A DNA stretch of 51,744 nt. Origin: an uncultured Bacteroidales bacterium. GTDB taxonomy: Bacteria > Bacteroidota > Bacteroidia > Bacteroidales > FEN-979. Shown here piece by piece: positions 41,712-50,079 of this stretch. The stretch lies in assembly GCA_903885595.1 (NCBI GenBank), contig CAISJJ010000435.1, forward strand, positions 1 to 51,744. Reading direction: 5' to 3'. Position 1 is the stretch's first letter, and each line of letters starts with the position of its first letter. The notes beneath the pieces were generated by a model that had not been told where the DNA came from, made no database searches, and saw only the letters and a program-made list of their open reading frames with translations. A program made the position numbers and the translations under genes.

Positions 41712-44072
41712 ATGAAACACCTAATCTTCATTTTTTCTCTTCTCATCCTCATATTTTCATGTTCACAAGCGATCGGTGAACCGGGTGATAAACCAAAACG
41801 ATTTTCCATCAATGGAAAAATCAGGGACCTGCATAGCGGAGAGGCCCTGATGGGAGCAACAATTTTTATCAGGGAGCTTAAAACCGGCGCCGTGTCTGAT
41901 TTTTATGGCAACTATTCACTCACCCTGAACGAGGGCAATTACACGCTCGTCTTTTCTTACATCGGTTATTCGACCATTGAAAAAAAAATTGAACTCAGCA
42001 AAGACCTTAAAGTCTCCCTCGAACTGGATCCAAAAGAGCATCAGTTAAACGAAGTGGTAATCACGAGTGAAAAAAACGATAAAAATGTTGTCAAGCCTGA
42101 GATGAGCACCTTTCGTATGGATATAAAAACCATCCAGCGGATACCTTCTCTCATGGGCGAAGTTGATATTATTAAAGCCATTCAGCTACTCCCAGGGGTG
42201 CAGTCGGTGGGAGAAGGCTCCAGCGGTTTCAGCGTACGCGGCGGGGCCCCGGACCAGAACCTGATCCTGCTGGATGAAGCTACCGTATACAATGCCTCCC
42301 ATCTGATGGGTTTTTTCTCCGTTTTCAACAACGATGCCATCAAGGATGTAAAGCTTTACAAAGGGGATATTCCGGCCAATTATGGCGGCAGGCTTGCATC
42401 AGTGCTCGATGTACGCATGAATGAAGGCAATGCCAAAAAATTTGAAATCAACGGGGGGATCGGGATCATTGCAAGCAGACTTACGGTTGAAGGTCCCATC
42501 GTAAAGGATCGCAGTTCCTTCATCCTTTCAGGACGACGTACCTATGCAGATATATTTCTCCCGCTCTCATCCAATAAGGCGCTCCAGAACAACAAACTTT
42601 ATTTTTACGATCTCAATGCCAAGATAAATTATCGTATTAACGACAACAACCAGGTGTTTTTGTCGGGTTATTTTGGACGTGATGTATTCAAGAATGGATT
42701 TGCCGGCATGAAATGGGGCAATGAAACAGCTACCATCCGCTGGAATCACCTGTTTACCAAGCAATTATTTTCAAATTTTTCCTTCATATACAGCAACTAT
42801 CTGTATAATCTCGGAACACCTGCGGGGAACAACAACTCATTCGACTGGAACTCAAATTTGCGAGATCTGGGTTTAAAAGCAGACTTCAGCTATTACCTGA
42901 ATACAAAAAACACCATCAGGTTTGGGGCTTCGGTTATTTACCATATGTTCAATCCCGGTGAAGCCAAGGGTACAGGCGAAGAAACTGTTTTTGCCGATGT
43001 TAAGGTACCCAATAACTATGCTATTGAAACAGGTGTTTACGGAAACAATGAACAAAAAATCGGAGATCACTTTACCGTTAAGTATGGATTGCGTTTTTCT
43101 ATGTTCCAGAATATTGGTCCTGGTACCGTTTTCCACTATGATTCATCTTATACTGCAACAGATTCAACCATTTATAATTCAGGTGTGATATACAACACGT
43201 ATATCGGAATTGAGCCCCGTCTCGGATTGCTATACGATTTCAACAGCATCCATTCCATCAAGGCAAGTTATGCCCGGACGAACCAGTACCTTCAACTTGC
43301 TCAGAATTCCACGGTAGGAACACCGCTCGACATCTGGTTCCCATCCAGTCCAAATGTAAAACCACAGATTGCGGATCAGATCGCGATTGGTTATTTCAGA
43401 AATTTTCGCAGGAACACGATTGAGACATCTGTTGAAGCGTATTATAAATGGATGCAGAATGTTGTTGACTTTAAGGATTTTGCCCAGCTTTTACTCAACA
43501 ACAAACTGGAAGGCGAGATCCGTAGCGGAAAAGCCTGGTCCTATGGTATTGAATTCCTTGTCAGGCTGAATGAAACCAAATTCAACGGCTGGATAAGTTA
43601 TACATACTCCCGCAGCTTTCGGCAAATCAATGAGATCAACAGCAACAATCCATATCCGGCTCCTTACGACAAGCCAAACAATATTTCGATCGTTCTCAAC
43701 TATGTAATCAGCAAACGGTTTACTGTTTCGGCCAACTGGGTTTATGCAACCGGAGCCCCGGTAACTTTCCCCACCGGCCGTGCAGAGATTGGCGGAAAAA
43801 TTGTGCCAATCTATTCCGACCGGAACCAGTACCGCTATCAGGATTATCACCGCCTCGACCTTTCACTTTCTTTTTTCAGTAAGGTGAAGCCTGGCAGAAA
43901 ATTTAACTGGGACCTTAATTTTTCTGTTTACAATGCTTACAACCGTCATAATACCTGGTCGATTAACTTTACCCAGGACAATGTTGATCCGAATATCACC
44001 TATGCCGAAAAAGTTTATCTTTTTGGTATAATTCCTTCGCTCACCTTTAATTTTCATTTCAACAATGATTAA
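41712..44072 (+). CDS. TonB-dependent receptor partnered with a DUF4249 lipoprotein
   Basis: A 786-residue outer-membrane transporter. It has a signal region (1-20; FSCSQA could even be a lipobox), a carboxypeptidase-like beta-sandwich (about 30-110), a plug (about 130-235) with SSGFSVRGGAPDQNLILLDE and YKGDIPANYGGRLASVLDVR, and a barrel running to the C-terminus. It overlaps the DUF4249 gene by 8 bases, a pairing common in Bacteroidota. By analogy the DUF4249 protein may act like a SusD or surface partner, but the substrate class (siderophore, peptide, glycan) is unknown. No sigma/anti-sigma pair is nearby to suggest regulation. Confidence 0.92.
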   Translation: MKHLIFIFSLLILIFSCSQAIGEPGDKPKRFSINGKIRDLHSGEALMGATIFIRELKTGAVSDFYGNYSLTLNEGNYTLVFSYIGYSTIEKKIELSKDLKVSLELDPKEHQLNEVVITSEKNDKNVVKPEMSTFRMDIKTIQRIPSLMGEVDIIKAIQLLPGVQSVGEGSSGFSVRGGAPDQNLILLDEATVYNASHLMGFFSVFNNDAIKDVKLYKGDIPANYGGRLASVLDVRMNEGNAKKFEINGGIGIIASRLTVEGPIVKDRSSFILSGRRTYADIFLPLSSNKALQNNKLYFYDLNAKINYRINDNNQVFLSGYFGRDVFKNGFAGMKWGNETATIRWNHLFTKQLFSNFSFIYSNYLYNLGTPAGNNNSFDWNSNLRDLGLKADFSYYLNTKNTIRFGASVIYHMFNPGEAKGTGEETVFADVKVPNNYAIETGVYGNNEQKIGDHFTVKYGLRFSMFQNIGPGTVFHYDSSYTATDSTIYNSGVIYNTYIGIEPRLGLLYDFNSIHSIKASYARTNQYLQLAQNSTVGTPLDIWFPSSPNVKPQIADQIAIGYFRNFRRNTIETSVEAYYKWMQNVVDFKDFAQLLLNNKLEGEIRSGKAWSYGIEFLVRLNETKFNGWISYTYSRSFRQINEINSNNPYPAPYDKPNNISIVLNYVISKRFTVSANWVYATGAPVTFPTGRAEIGGKIVPIYSDRNQYRYQDYHRLDLSLSFFSKVKPGRKFNWDLNFSVYNAYNRHNTWSINFTQDNVDPNITYAEKVYLFGIIPSLTFNFHFNND

Positions 44073-44907
44073 GAAAATTCTTTATTTCATTCTGATTGCA
44101 ACTGCAGCCGCCTGCACAGAGAAAATAGACGTCAAGCTCGACACTACCTATTCACGGCTGGTTGTCGATGGCCAGATACAATCAGATACCGGTGCATATC
44201 TTGTTGCCCTGACACAATCGGCTGATTATTTCTCCAATGAACCTGTTCCCAGGGTGGTGAATGCTACTATCTCGATCAATGATGGGCAAAACACTTTTGT
44301 TCTGCATGAAACTCAAAAAGGCATTTCCGGAATTTATGAAACCGATTCAAATTTTGCAGGAAAAACAGGAAAAACCTACATCCTCAACATTGAACTTCAG
44401 GAAGCAATCGCCGGGAATACCAGCTTTGAGGCAGCTTCCTACCTCCCAACGGTAACTCATCTTGATTCAATCAGCACACAGTTTCATCCTGAATGGGGTC
44501 GTAATGGCATCTGGACTGTCAAATTGTGGGCACAGGAACCCGGCGACGAGGTAAATTATTATCTTTTTAACCTTTACCGGAATGGGAAACTGCTGACCGA
44601 TACCATCACAAAAAAGGTTATTTCTGATGACAAGTTTTATAATGGTAGTTATATGAATGGTGTTGATGTGGTCTATCTTAACAATGAACATCCCTGGGAG
44701 ACCATCTATCCCGGAGACACGATCATGTTACAGATGTCGGGAATCACAAAGGAATATTTCGATTTTATTGATGAAGTAAAGCAATCAGGATTCAACATTC
44801 CTTTTTTCAGTGGTCCGCCTGCAAATGTGAAAGGAAATGTCAATAACGGCGGAGTTGGATTTTTTTCTGCTTTTTCGAATAGCTTTGCCAAGACTTTGGT
44901 TAGATAA
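44065..44907 (+). CDS. DUF4249 lipoprotein
   Basis: A 280-residue exported protein with a lipobox-like N-terminus (ATAAACTEKIDV, Cys at 17). The conserved opening LVVDGQIQSDTGAYLVALTQ is followed by an Ig-like beta domain (about 30-115) and a second beta-rich part. It is probably anchored to the outer membrane, working with the TonB receptor whose 3' end it overlaps by 8 bases. The family occurs almost always next to such receptors; its molecular role is not established. An 8-bp tandem array begins 6 bases after its stop. Confidence 0.88.
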   Translation: MIKKILYFILIATAAACTEKIDVKLDTTYSRLVVDGQIQSDTGAYLVALTQSADYFSNEPVPRVVNATISINDGQNTFVLHETQKGISGIYETDSNFAGKTGKTYILNIELQEAIAGNTSFEAASYLPTVTHLDSISTQFHPEWGRNGIWTVKLWAQEPGDEVNYYLFNLYRNGKLLTDTITKKVISDDKFYNGSYMNGVDVVYLNNEHPWETIYPGDTIMLQMSGITKEYFDFIDEVKQSGFNIPFFSGPPANVKGNVNNGGVGFFSAFSNSFAKTLVR

Positions 44908-44913
44908 GGTGGG

Positions 44914-44953
44914 GATTTGAGGATGTGAGGATTTGAAAATGTGAAGATTAGGA
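44914..44953. repeat. Tandem array, 8-bp unit GATTTGAG (5 units)
   Basis: Five units in phase: GATTTGAG, GATGTGAG, GATTTGAA, AATGTGAA, GATTAGGA. It starts 6 bases after the DUF4249 stop codon. The words match those at 14482. Confidence 0.85.
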
Positions 44954-45149
44954 ATCAAGAATTCTGAATTGGTAGTTTTTTAACGAAACTGACGAGATAC
45001 TGAGATATCAGACTTTGGGAAGGTGAATATCAAAATTATGTGCATTTATGATTTTGTCAAACTGCTTATCCCCTTTGAGCAAGTAACAATAATTGCAACC
45101 CGTATTGATGTATAAAATGACCCCTCCCCAATGAGGTTTTATTATTGAC

Positions 45150-45347
45150 CACCTCATCCTCCAGCTCCTTCTCCTCAAGGAGAAGGAGGGACGGTGTTAA
45201 CTATGTATTAATCGGTATTTTAATGTTTTGATGGATTTTGTTTTTATCTAAAATAAGCGGTTGATGAAAATTCTTGTAATAATGGTAATCTATTGATCGA
45301 TAGCGCCTCCCCTTCTCCTAGAGGAGAATGGGCAGGGGGTTGAGGTG
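45150..45347. repeat. MITE-like element with about 44-bp terminal inverted repeats
   Basis: The left end (45150-45193) starts CACCTCA and contains the perfect 11-bp palindrome CTCCTTCTCCT/AGGAGAAGGAG. The right end (45305-45347) is its inverted copy, also ending in CACCTCA when reversed and carrying CCCCTTCTCCT. By eye the ends agree at roughly four of five positions. The 111 bases between them show no frame. No transposase lies here. Confidence 0.72.
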
Positions 45348-45423
45348 ATAATGATATACCCCTTGGAGTCACATATCAATACCGAAAAATATCAACTTGT
45401 TTAAAGGAGATAAGCAGTTTCAT

Positions 45424-45463
45424 CAATTCAACAATTCAACAATTCAACAATTCAACAATTCAA
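45424..45463. repeat. Tandem array, 8-bp unit CAATTCAA (5 units)
   Basis: Five identical 8-bp units, ending 36 bases before the -7 box of the histidine kinase gene, so unit number could change promoter context. Confidence 0.93.
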
Positions 45464-45499
45464 ATTGCCCGGCGCCGACCCAAAATATAAATAATCGCC

Positions 45500-45507
45500 T
45501 ATCTTTG
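45500..45507 (+). promoter_or_regulatory. -7 box upstream of the TPR histidine kinase gene
   Basis: TATCTTTG matches TAnnTTTG, implying a leader of roughly 150 bases before the start at 45671. Confidence 0.45.
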
Positions 45508-45670
45508 TATATGGCTGCATCCTCATTCATCTGTCGTAAAAAAAAGATAAACTATTGCATTTCTGATATTTGTCTGATTTGAACTACAAAGTTTAACGAC
45601 TCAGGGAAATAATTTCTGCGAATGCTCCTCATGAATTAAATCCTCTTTGTAAACTGATAAAGTTTTTATC

Positions 45671-47827
45671 ATGATAAACCGCTTCCTGATTTTGATCACG
45701 GTTCTTTTTGCAACGCTTGCAGGCCATCCCCAGCCAAAGCAATCAGCAGCCGACAGTTTAGCCCGCCTCCTGGCGTCATCAGTCAGGGAGGACAGCAATA
45801 GAGTGAAACTGCTGATTGAATGTTACCGAATTGTTTTACCAACCAATTCCGACAGCGCCTTGAAGATAAGCCAGCAGATTTCGACTATCTCGGCCAGGAT
45901 CGGTTTCAGTTATGGCCTTATAAAGGGACTCAATTGTATGGCTGTATGCTATTGGTACCAGAATAATCCCGGCCAGGCCATCCCCACATTTCACAAGGCT
46001 CTTGCACGGGCAGCGAAGGATAATAACATCGATCTGGAAACAATGGTTTTAAGCAACCTTGGAATGTATTATGGAGTGCTCGGGGTTTCGGACAGCGCCG
46101 AAAAATATCAAAAATTGGCTGTCAACAGAGGGAAACAACTTGACGACAAGAGCCGGTATGCCAAGGCGGTTTCTGACCTTGCCACGGTTTATCTGAACAA
46201 AGGCAATTACATCGGGGCCATTCAAAATACGCTTGAGGCGCAAAAGATATATGAAGCCAAACACCTCAATACCGATCTGGCTAACTCTTATATCCGGCTT
46301 GGCATGATCTATTTTAACCTCAACGATTTTGAAAAATCAATCGGCGCTTACCGTCTTGCGCTTAAAATCATTAAACCGCTTGGCGACATCAAGATCAACA
46401 TGGCTGTTTTTATTAACATGGGGCTTTTATATTCTCAGGTAAAAGGGGATCAGGATTCGGCCAAAATATTTCTGACGAAGGCACTGCATCTGTCAGAGGA
46501 AAACAAGGATGAGCTGACCCATATAAATGCATTGGTCAACCTCGGTAATATCGCCTGGACCCAAAAGGATCTCAAAAAGGCGCTTGAATATTTCACCGAT
46601 GCTTTTAAATCGCCTCTGATTCCTTACCGGAATCAACAGCGAGCTGCTTTACTGGTGAACCTCGGAGGGGTTTATCTCGAACTCGGTGATCTTGAAAAAG
46701 CAGAGAAATTTACTAAAAACGGTTTGCAACTGGCCCGCGAACAAAAATTTGCGACCTTTGAAAAAGCAGCATGCAAGACCATGGGTGAAATTGAGGCAAA
46801 GAAGGGGAACTACAAAGCAGCATTTAACTATTATAAAACGTTCTCATCCCTGCTGGATACTCTTGGGAATGAATCGGTTAAGCATAAGGTGGCCGAAGTG
46901 GTTTTCAGGAATGAACTAAAGCAAAAGGAAAATGAGAACATCCTGTTGCAAAAGAACAATGAGATCAAGCAGAAGACGATACTAATCCAGGGCTTTTACA
47001 TTATCACAGCCAGTGGGATTCTTTTACTTGTCGTACTTCTGCTGGTCGTTAACAAGAGGAACAGCCGCAGAAAGGAAGCCATGAACCAGCTCCTTGATCT
47101 GAAAAACAAAGAATTGCATGAACTGATCCTGACGAAAGACAAATTTTTCTCCATCATTTCGCACGATTTACGTGGCCCTTTCAATGGGTTTTTGGGATTG
47201 TCAAAATTACTTGCCGAAGATTTGGATGATTTGACTCAGGATGAGATTCAAAGGATTGCAGTGAGCATGAGAGACTCCTCGACCAATCTCTTCCGGTTAC
47301 TCGAAAACCTGCTGGAGTGGGCGCGGATGCAACAGGGCGGTATCATATTTAATCCTGATGCAACCCGGCTGATCACCATAATTGCTGAAACCATGCGCCC
47401 GGTGAAGGATGCGGCAAACAAAAAGGGTATTGATATCAGTATTGAAATCCAGGATGATCTCGAAGTTTTTGCCGATGCCTATATGCTTGCCTCAACCATC
47501 CGTAACCTGGCCTCCAATGCATTGAAATTCACCCACAATGGCGGGAAGGTCACCATTTCGGCAAAGGCTGTCCCCGGCAATTCTGTAGAAATCACAGTGA
47601 AGGACACCGGTATCGGAATGACCAGCGCGATGGTTGATGATTTATTCCGGCTCGATGTTCAAACCAAACGCAGAGGCACTGATGATGAACCCAGCAGTGG
47701 TTTGGGATTGCTCCTGTGCAAAGACTTCGTTGAAAAGCATGGCGGCAAAATATGGGCAGAGAGCGAGGAGGGGAAGGGAAGTACTTTCTGTTTTACCTTA
47801 CCGGCCGCCCCACCCCGAAATCAGTAA
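45671..47827 (+). CDS. TPR-containing membrane sensor histidine kinase
   Basis: A 718-residue kinase. It has a signal peptide (1-19), a periplasmic TPR solenoid (about 60-400, at least seven repeats), a coiled coil, one membrane helix (439-460), a dimerisation domain with the phospho-acceptor H498 in FFSIISHDLRGPF, and an HATPase_c domain with NLASNALKF, VKDTGIGM and SGLGLLLCKDFVEKHGG. It should sense an envelope signal and phosphorylate a response regulator. No receiver-domain gene lies beside it; the next gene is a membrane-bound LuxR-type protein without a receiver, so the partner is elsewhere or the pair works differently. Confidence 0.93.
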   Translation: MINRFLILITVLFATLAGHPQPKQSAADSLARLLASSVREDSNRVKLLIECYRIVLPTNSDSALKISQQISTISARIGFSYGLIKGLNCMAVCYWYQNNPGQAIPTFHKALARAAKDNNIDLETMVLSNLGMYYGVLGVSDSAEKYQKLAVNRGKQLDDKSRYAKAVSDLATVYLNKGNYIGAIQNTLEAQKIYEAKHLNTDLANSYIRLGMIYFNLNDFEKSIGAYRLALKIIKPLGDIKINMAVFINMGLLYSQVKGDQDSAKIFLTKALHLSEENKDELTHINALVNLGNIAWTQKDLKKALEYFTDAFKSPLIPYRNQQRAALLVNLGGVYLELGDLEKAEKFTKNGLQLAREQKFATFEKAACKTMGEIEAKKGNYKAAFNYYKTFSSLLDTLGNESVKHKVAEVVFRNELKQKENENILLQKNNEIKQKTILIQGFYIITASGILLLVVLLLVVNKRNSRRKEAMNQLLDLKNKELHELILTKDKFFSIISHDLRGPFNGFLGLSKLLAEDLDDLTQDEIQRIAVSMRDSSTNLFRLLENLLEWARMQQGGIIFNPDATRLITIIAETMRPVKDAANKKGIDISIEIQDDLEVFADAYMLASTIRNLASNALKFTHNGGKVTISAKAVPGNSVEITVKDTGIGMTSAMVDDLFRLDVQTKRRGTDDEPSSGLGLLLCKDFVEKHGGKIWAESEEGKGSTFCFTLPAAPPRNQ

Positions 47828-47864
47828 TTGTTGCTTTTCGGAGCAGTCTCAAATGTAAATTACC

Positions 47865-47872
47865 TATATTTG
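47865..47872 (+). promoter_or_regulatory. -7 box for the LuxR-type regulator gene
   Basis: TATATTTG matches TAnnTTTG, 45 bases before the start at 47918, so this gene can be transcribed apart from the kinase. Confidence 0.5.
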
Positions 47873-47917
47873 CCCCATACATCTTGTTCATTATTGACTG
47901 CGGATGTTTGATCGCGG

Positions 47918-48964
47918 ATGACAAACAGAACCCTGATTGTATCTATTTTACTATACCTGGTCTCCCTGTTTGGACTTCAGGCGCAGATAACCGACTCAAC
48001 CCGCATCTGGAACAAGGCGCTGAAAGGTAAACTTTCAGTGAACGACAGGGTAAGGTACCTGAATAAGGTTGCCGCATGCTACTGGTACGTGAATACCGAC
48101 AGCGCCCGTTTCCTCAGTGAGCGTTATATTGAAATCGGACTGCGCGACAGTTCTGTTCGTTACATGACCCTGGCCGGCGTGCTCAAGGATTCCCTCGTCA
48201 ACAGGGCTGGCCGTGACAATATGGATGAACTGGAGATGAAATACAAATCCTCCCTGCAGGATCAACAGCTTAAACTTTTGCAAAGTGAGAAAGAAAATGA
48301 ACGCCGCCGGTCGGTGATCATTTTCATCTCCTCCACCTTCCTGCTTGTAATTTTAATGCTCGTTACCATCATGTTTTGGCTCAGGCAGAAACGGCTGCGC
48401 ATTATCAACCGGAGTGCAATAACTTCAAAGAAACTGGCCGAAAATGAGGTACTTCTCAAAGAAGTTGAAATGGAAAAATTGGGGCTTCAGAAACTGCTGG
48501 ATGAACAGGAGATTGCCCGTCTTAATTCAGACCTACACAAAAAACAGCAGGATATGGTATTCAAGTCGCTGATGAAGGCCAATACGAATAATGTGTTAAA
48601 AACAGTCACCGAAAGCCTCTCCCGTTTTTCTATTCATCTTAGCCGGAAAAAGGAACAGGAAGAATTCAACCAGATGATATTTCAGCTCGGCAAAGGATTA
48701 ACCTCATCGCCGCTCGATGATTTTGAACAGTTGTTCAAGGATTTACATCCTTCGTTTTACAGCAACCTCTGCGCCGCCTGCACAGGTTTGAGCCAGAACG
48801 ATCTCAAGCTATGTGCCTTCATTCGTTTAAATCTTTCATCCAAAGATATTGCCAGCATCATAAACCTTTCCCTGTCATCCATTGAAACCGGTCGCTCGCG
48901 TCTCCGGAAAAAACTCGGCCTCGACGCCGGCGACAGCCTCACGAGCTTTCTGATGAATTTCTGA
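47918..48964 (+). CDS. Membrane-bound LuxR-type (HTH) regulator with short periplasmic TPR part
   Basis: A 348-residue protein. It has a signal peptide (1-22), a short periplasmic part (about 25-115), one membrane helix (133-154), a long coiled coil (about 165-215) and a C-terminal helix-turn-helix (about 288-345) with LSSKDIASIINLSLSSIETGRSRLRKKLG. Relatives in Bacteroidota carry several periplasmic TPRs. Here only what looks like the first repeat (CYWYVNTDSARFLSERYIEI) and the last (YMTLAGVLKDSLV) remain, as if the middle repeats were deleted in frame. It probably regulates transcription from the membrane. The start at 47918 gives a good signal peptide. Confidence 0.82.
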   Translation: MTNRTLIVSILLYLVSLFGLQAQITDSTRIWNKALKGKLSVNDRVRYLNKVAACYWYVNTDSARFLSERYIEIGLRDSSVRYMTLAGVLKDSLVNRAGRDNMDELEMKYKSSLQDQQLKLLQSEKENERRRSVIIFISSTFLLVILMLVTIMFWLRQKRLRIINRSAITSKKLAENEVLLKEVEMEKLGLQKLLDEQEIARLNSDLHKKQQDMVFKSLMKANTNNVLKTVTESLSRFSIHLSRKKEQEEFNQMIFQLGKGLTSSPLDDFEQLFKDLHPSFYSNLCAACTGLSQNDLKLCAFIRLNLSSKDIASIINLSLSSIETGRSRLRKKLGLDAGDSLTSFLMNF

Positions 48965-49013
48965 TCTCAGATTGAACCGATACCGGCAATAAAGGCGATT
49001 GCTTCACTGATGT

Positions 49014-49094
49014 TCACAACCCTCCGGTCTCTATTCCATCGTAGTCAATGCCAACGGGAAATCGACGATACTAAAGCAGGTGGTGAACCGATAA
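49014..49094 (+). pseudogene. Relic of a type IX secretion C-terminal sorting domain
   Basis: The frame reads SQPSGLYSIVVNANGKSTIL, then KQVVNR and a stop. This resembles the last strands of T9SS type A sorting domains, which typically have (L)PSGxYxxxV, a G, and end KxxVK/R. A one-base frameshift at about 49020 joins it to FTDVHN in the preceding frame, and a stop lies just upstream. It is probably the 3' debris of a lost secreted-protein gene. Short length makes this tentative. Confidence 0.4.
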
Positions 49095-49149
49095 AAAAAC
49101 GGGAATTTATCGGGAGTGACTAACCTACACTCCAACTATTTGATATTGT

Positions 49150-49157
49150 TATTTTTG
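49150..49157 (+). promoter_or_regulatory. -7 box upstream of the truncated lipoprotein gene
   Basis: TATTTTTG matches TAnnTTTG, but it lies 157 bases before the start, so the link is weak. Confidence 0.3.
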
Positions 49158-49314
49158 CATTTTTTTGCAACAATTGTACAGGTTTTTTCTGGCTGATTTT
49201 GTTGACAGGATGAACTTCCTTAACTATTTTCGCCGCCGGTTGACCATTTCCGCCTCCATGAAAAGCCGGCAATAAAAAAATAGTAAAAAAACCATCCCAT
49301 TCAAAAACACCAAA

Positions 49315-50079
49315 ATGAAAACAAGAATTGCTTCGATCATGCCATTTATCGCGATAACTCTTCTGGCTGTCGCACTATCATCGTGCCGCAGCGCCGGACC
49401 AAATAACATGGTCCGCGACCGGAACGGATATATCAACGCCATTTCCGATTCGTGGAAAAACCAGATGCTGCTTAACATTGTAAAGCTCCGCTACGCCGAT
49501 GCGCCGGTTTTTCTCGACATTGCCTCCATTGTCAACTCCTACGAGACCAGGGGAGAGGTGAGTGCCGGGGGGATGTGGGAGCAAGTCGGAGCCGGACTTA
49601 TGCCTGCCATCGGGGCTACTGCCACTTTTTCCGACAAACCTACCGTAAGCTATTCCCCGTTGCAGGGGAGCAAATTTGCCATGAGCATGATGAATCCGAT
49701 CGGCCCGTCGACCGTGATGGGGCTGATATATGCCGGATATCCTGTGGATATGGTCTTCCGGCTGATGCTAAGCTCGGTAAATGGGATCAGTAACAGTTAC
49801 AGCGGGCCCATGCGAAAAAAGGAAGCCTCACCCGACTTTTACAACCTGCTTCAATATCTGAAAAAAATCCAGGATGCCAATGGTTTATCGGTCGGCCAGA
49901 ACAATAAAACAGAGGGGGCGATAGATTTCTACATGAAGGATAACATTGATACCAGCCTGGTTCGTAATGTTGCAGAGATTAAAAAGATCCAAGACCATGA
50001 AAACCAAACAAAAAACGTCGCACCATCTAACATTGATTGCTCTCTTTTCCGGTGTTCTCTTTCTGCTTGCAGGCTGTAA
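49315..50079 (+). pseudogene. 3'-truncated lipoprotein gene running into the next gene
   Basis: The product has a lipoprotein signal (lipobox ALSSC, Cys at 24), then SWKNQMLLNIVKLRYADAPV, DIASIVNSYE and SGPxR-like segments. I recall these from longer (about 400-residue or more) uncharacterised proteins in other bacteria. After about residue 226 the frame runs through the 5' end of the hydrolase gene in the wrong frame, giving a tail (ENQTKNVAPSNID and on) that is just the hydrolase signal peptide misread, and stops at 50079. The hydrolase starts at 49997, so the overlap is 83 bases. A deletion that removed the 3' half is the simplest reading. If the gene is intact after all, it is a 254-residue lipoprotein of unknown function. 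Confidence 0.6.

Larger units (their letters stand above)
44954..45670. other. Long intergenic region before the histidine kinase gene
   Basis: About 720 bases without a credible gene. It holds an inverted-repeat element (45150-45347), a CAATTCAA array (45424-45463) and a TATCTTTG box (45500-45507). The short frame at 45397-45582 is low-complexity and reads through the array. Nothing was recognised in 44954-45149. Confidence 0.6.
48965..49314. other. Intergenic region with a T9SS-tail relic and a -7 box
   Basis: 350 bases. It holds the decayed sorting-domain tail (49014-49094) and a TATTTTTG box (49150-49157). A 21-codon frame (49210-49275) is Arg-rich but unrecognised. No tandem array is present. 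Confidence 0.5.

Noticed and set aside
45397-45582. 61-codon frame upstream of the kinase gene
   Set aside because: It reads through the CAATTCAA array and the likely promoter.
49210-49275. 21-codon Arg-rich frame as a leader peptide
   Set aside because: No array of regulatory codons, no attenuator hairpin and no family match.
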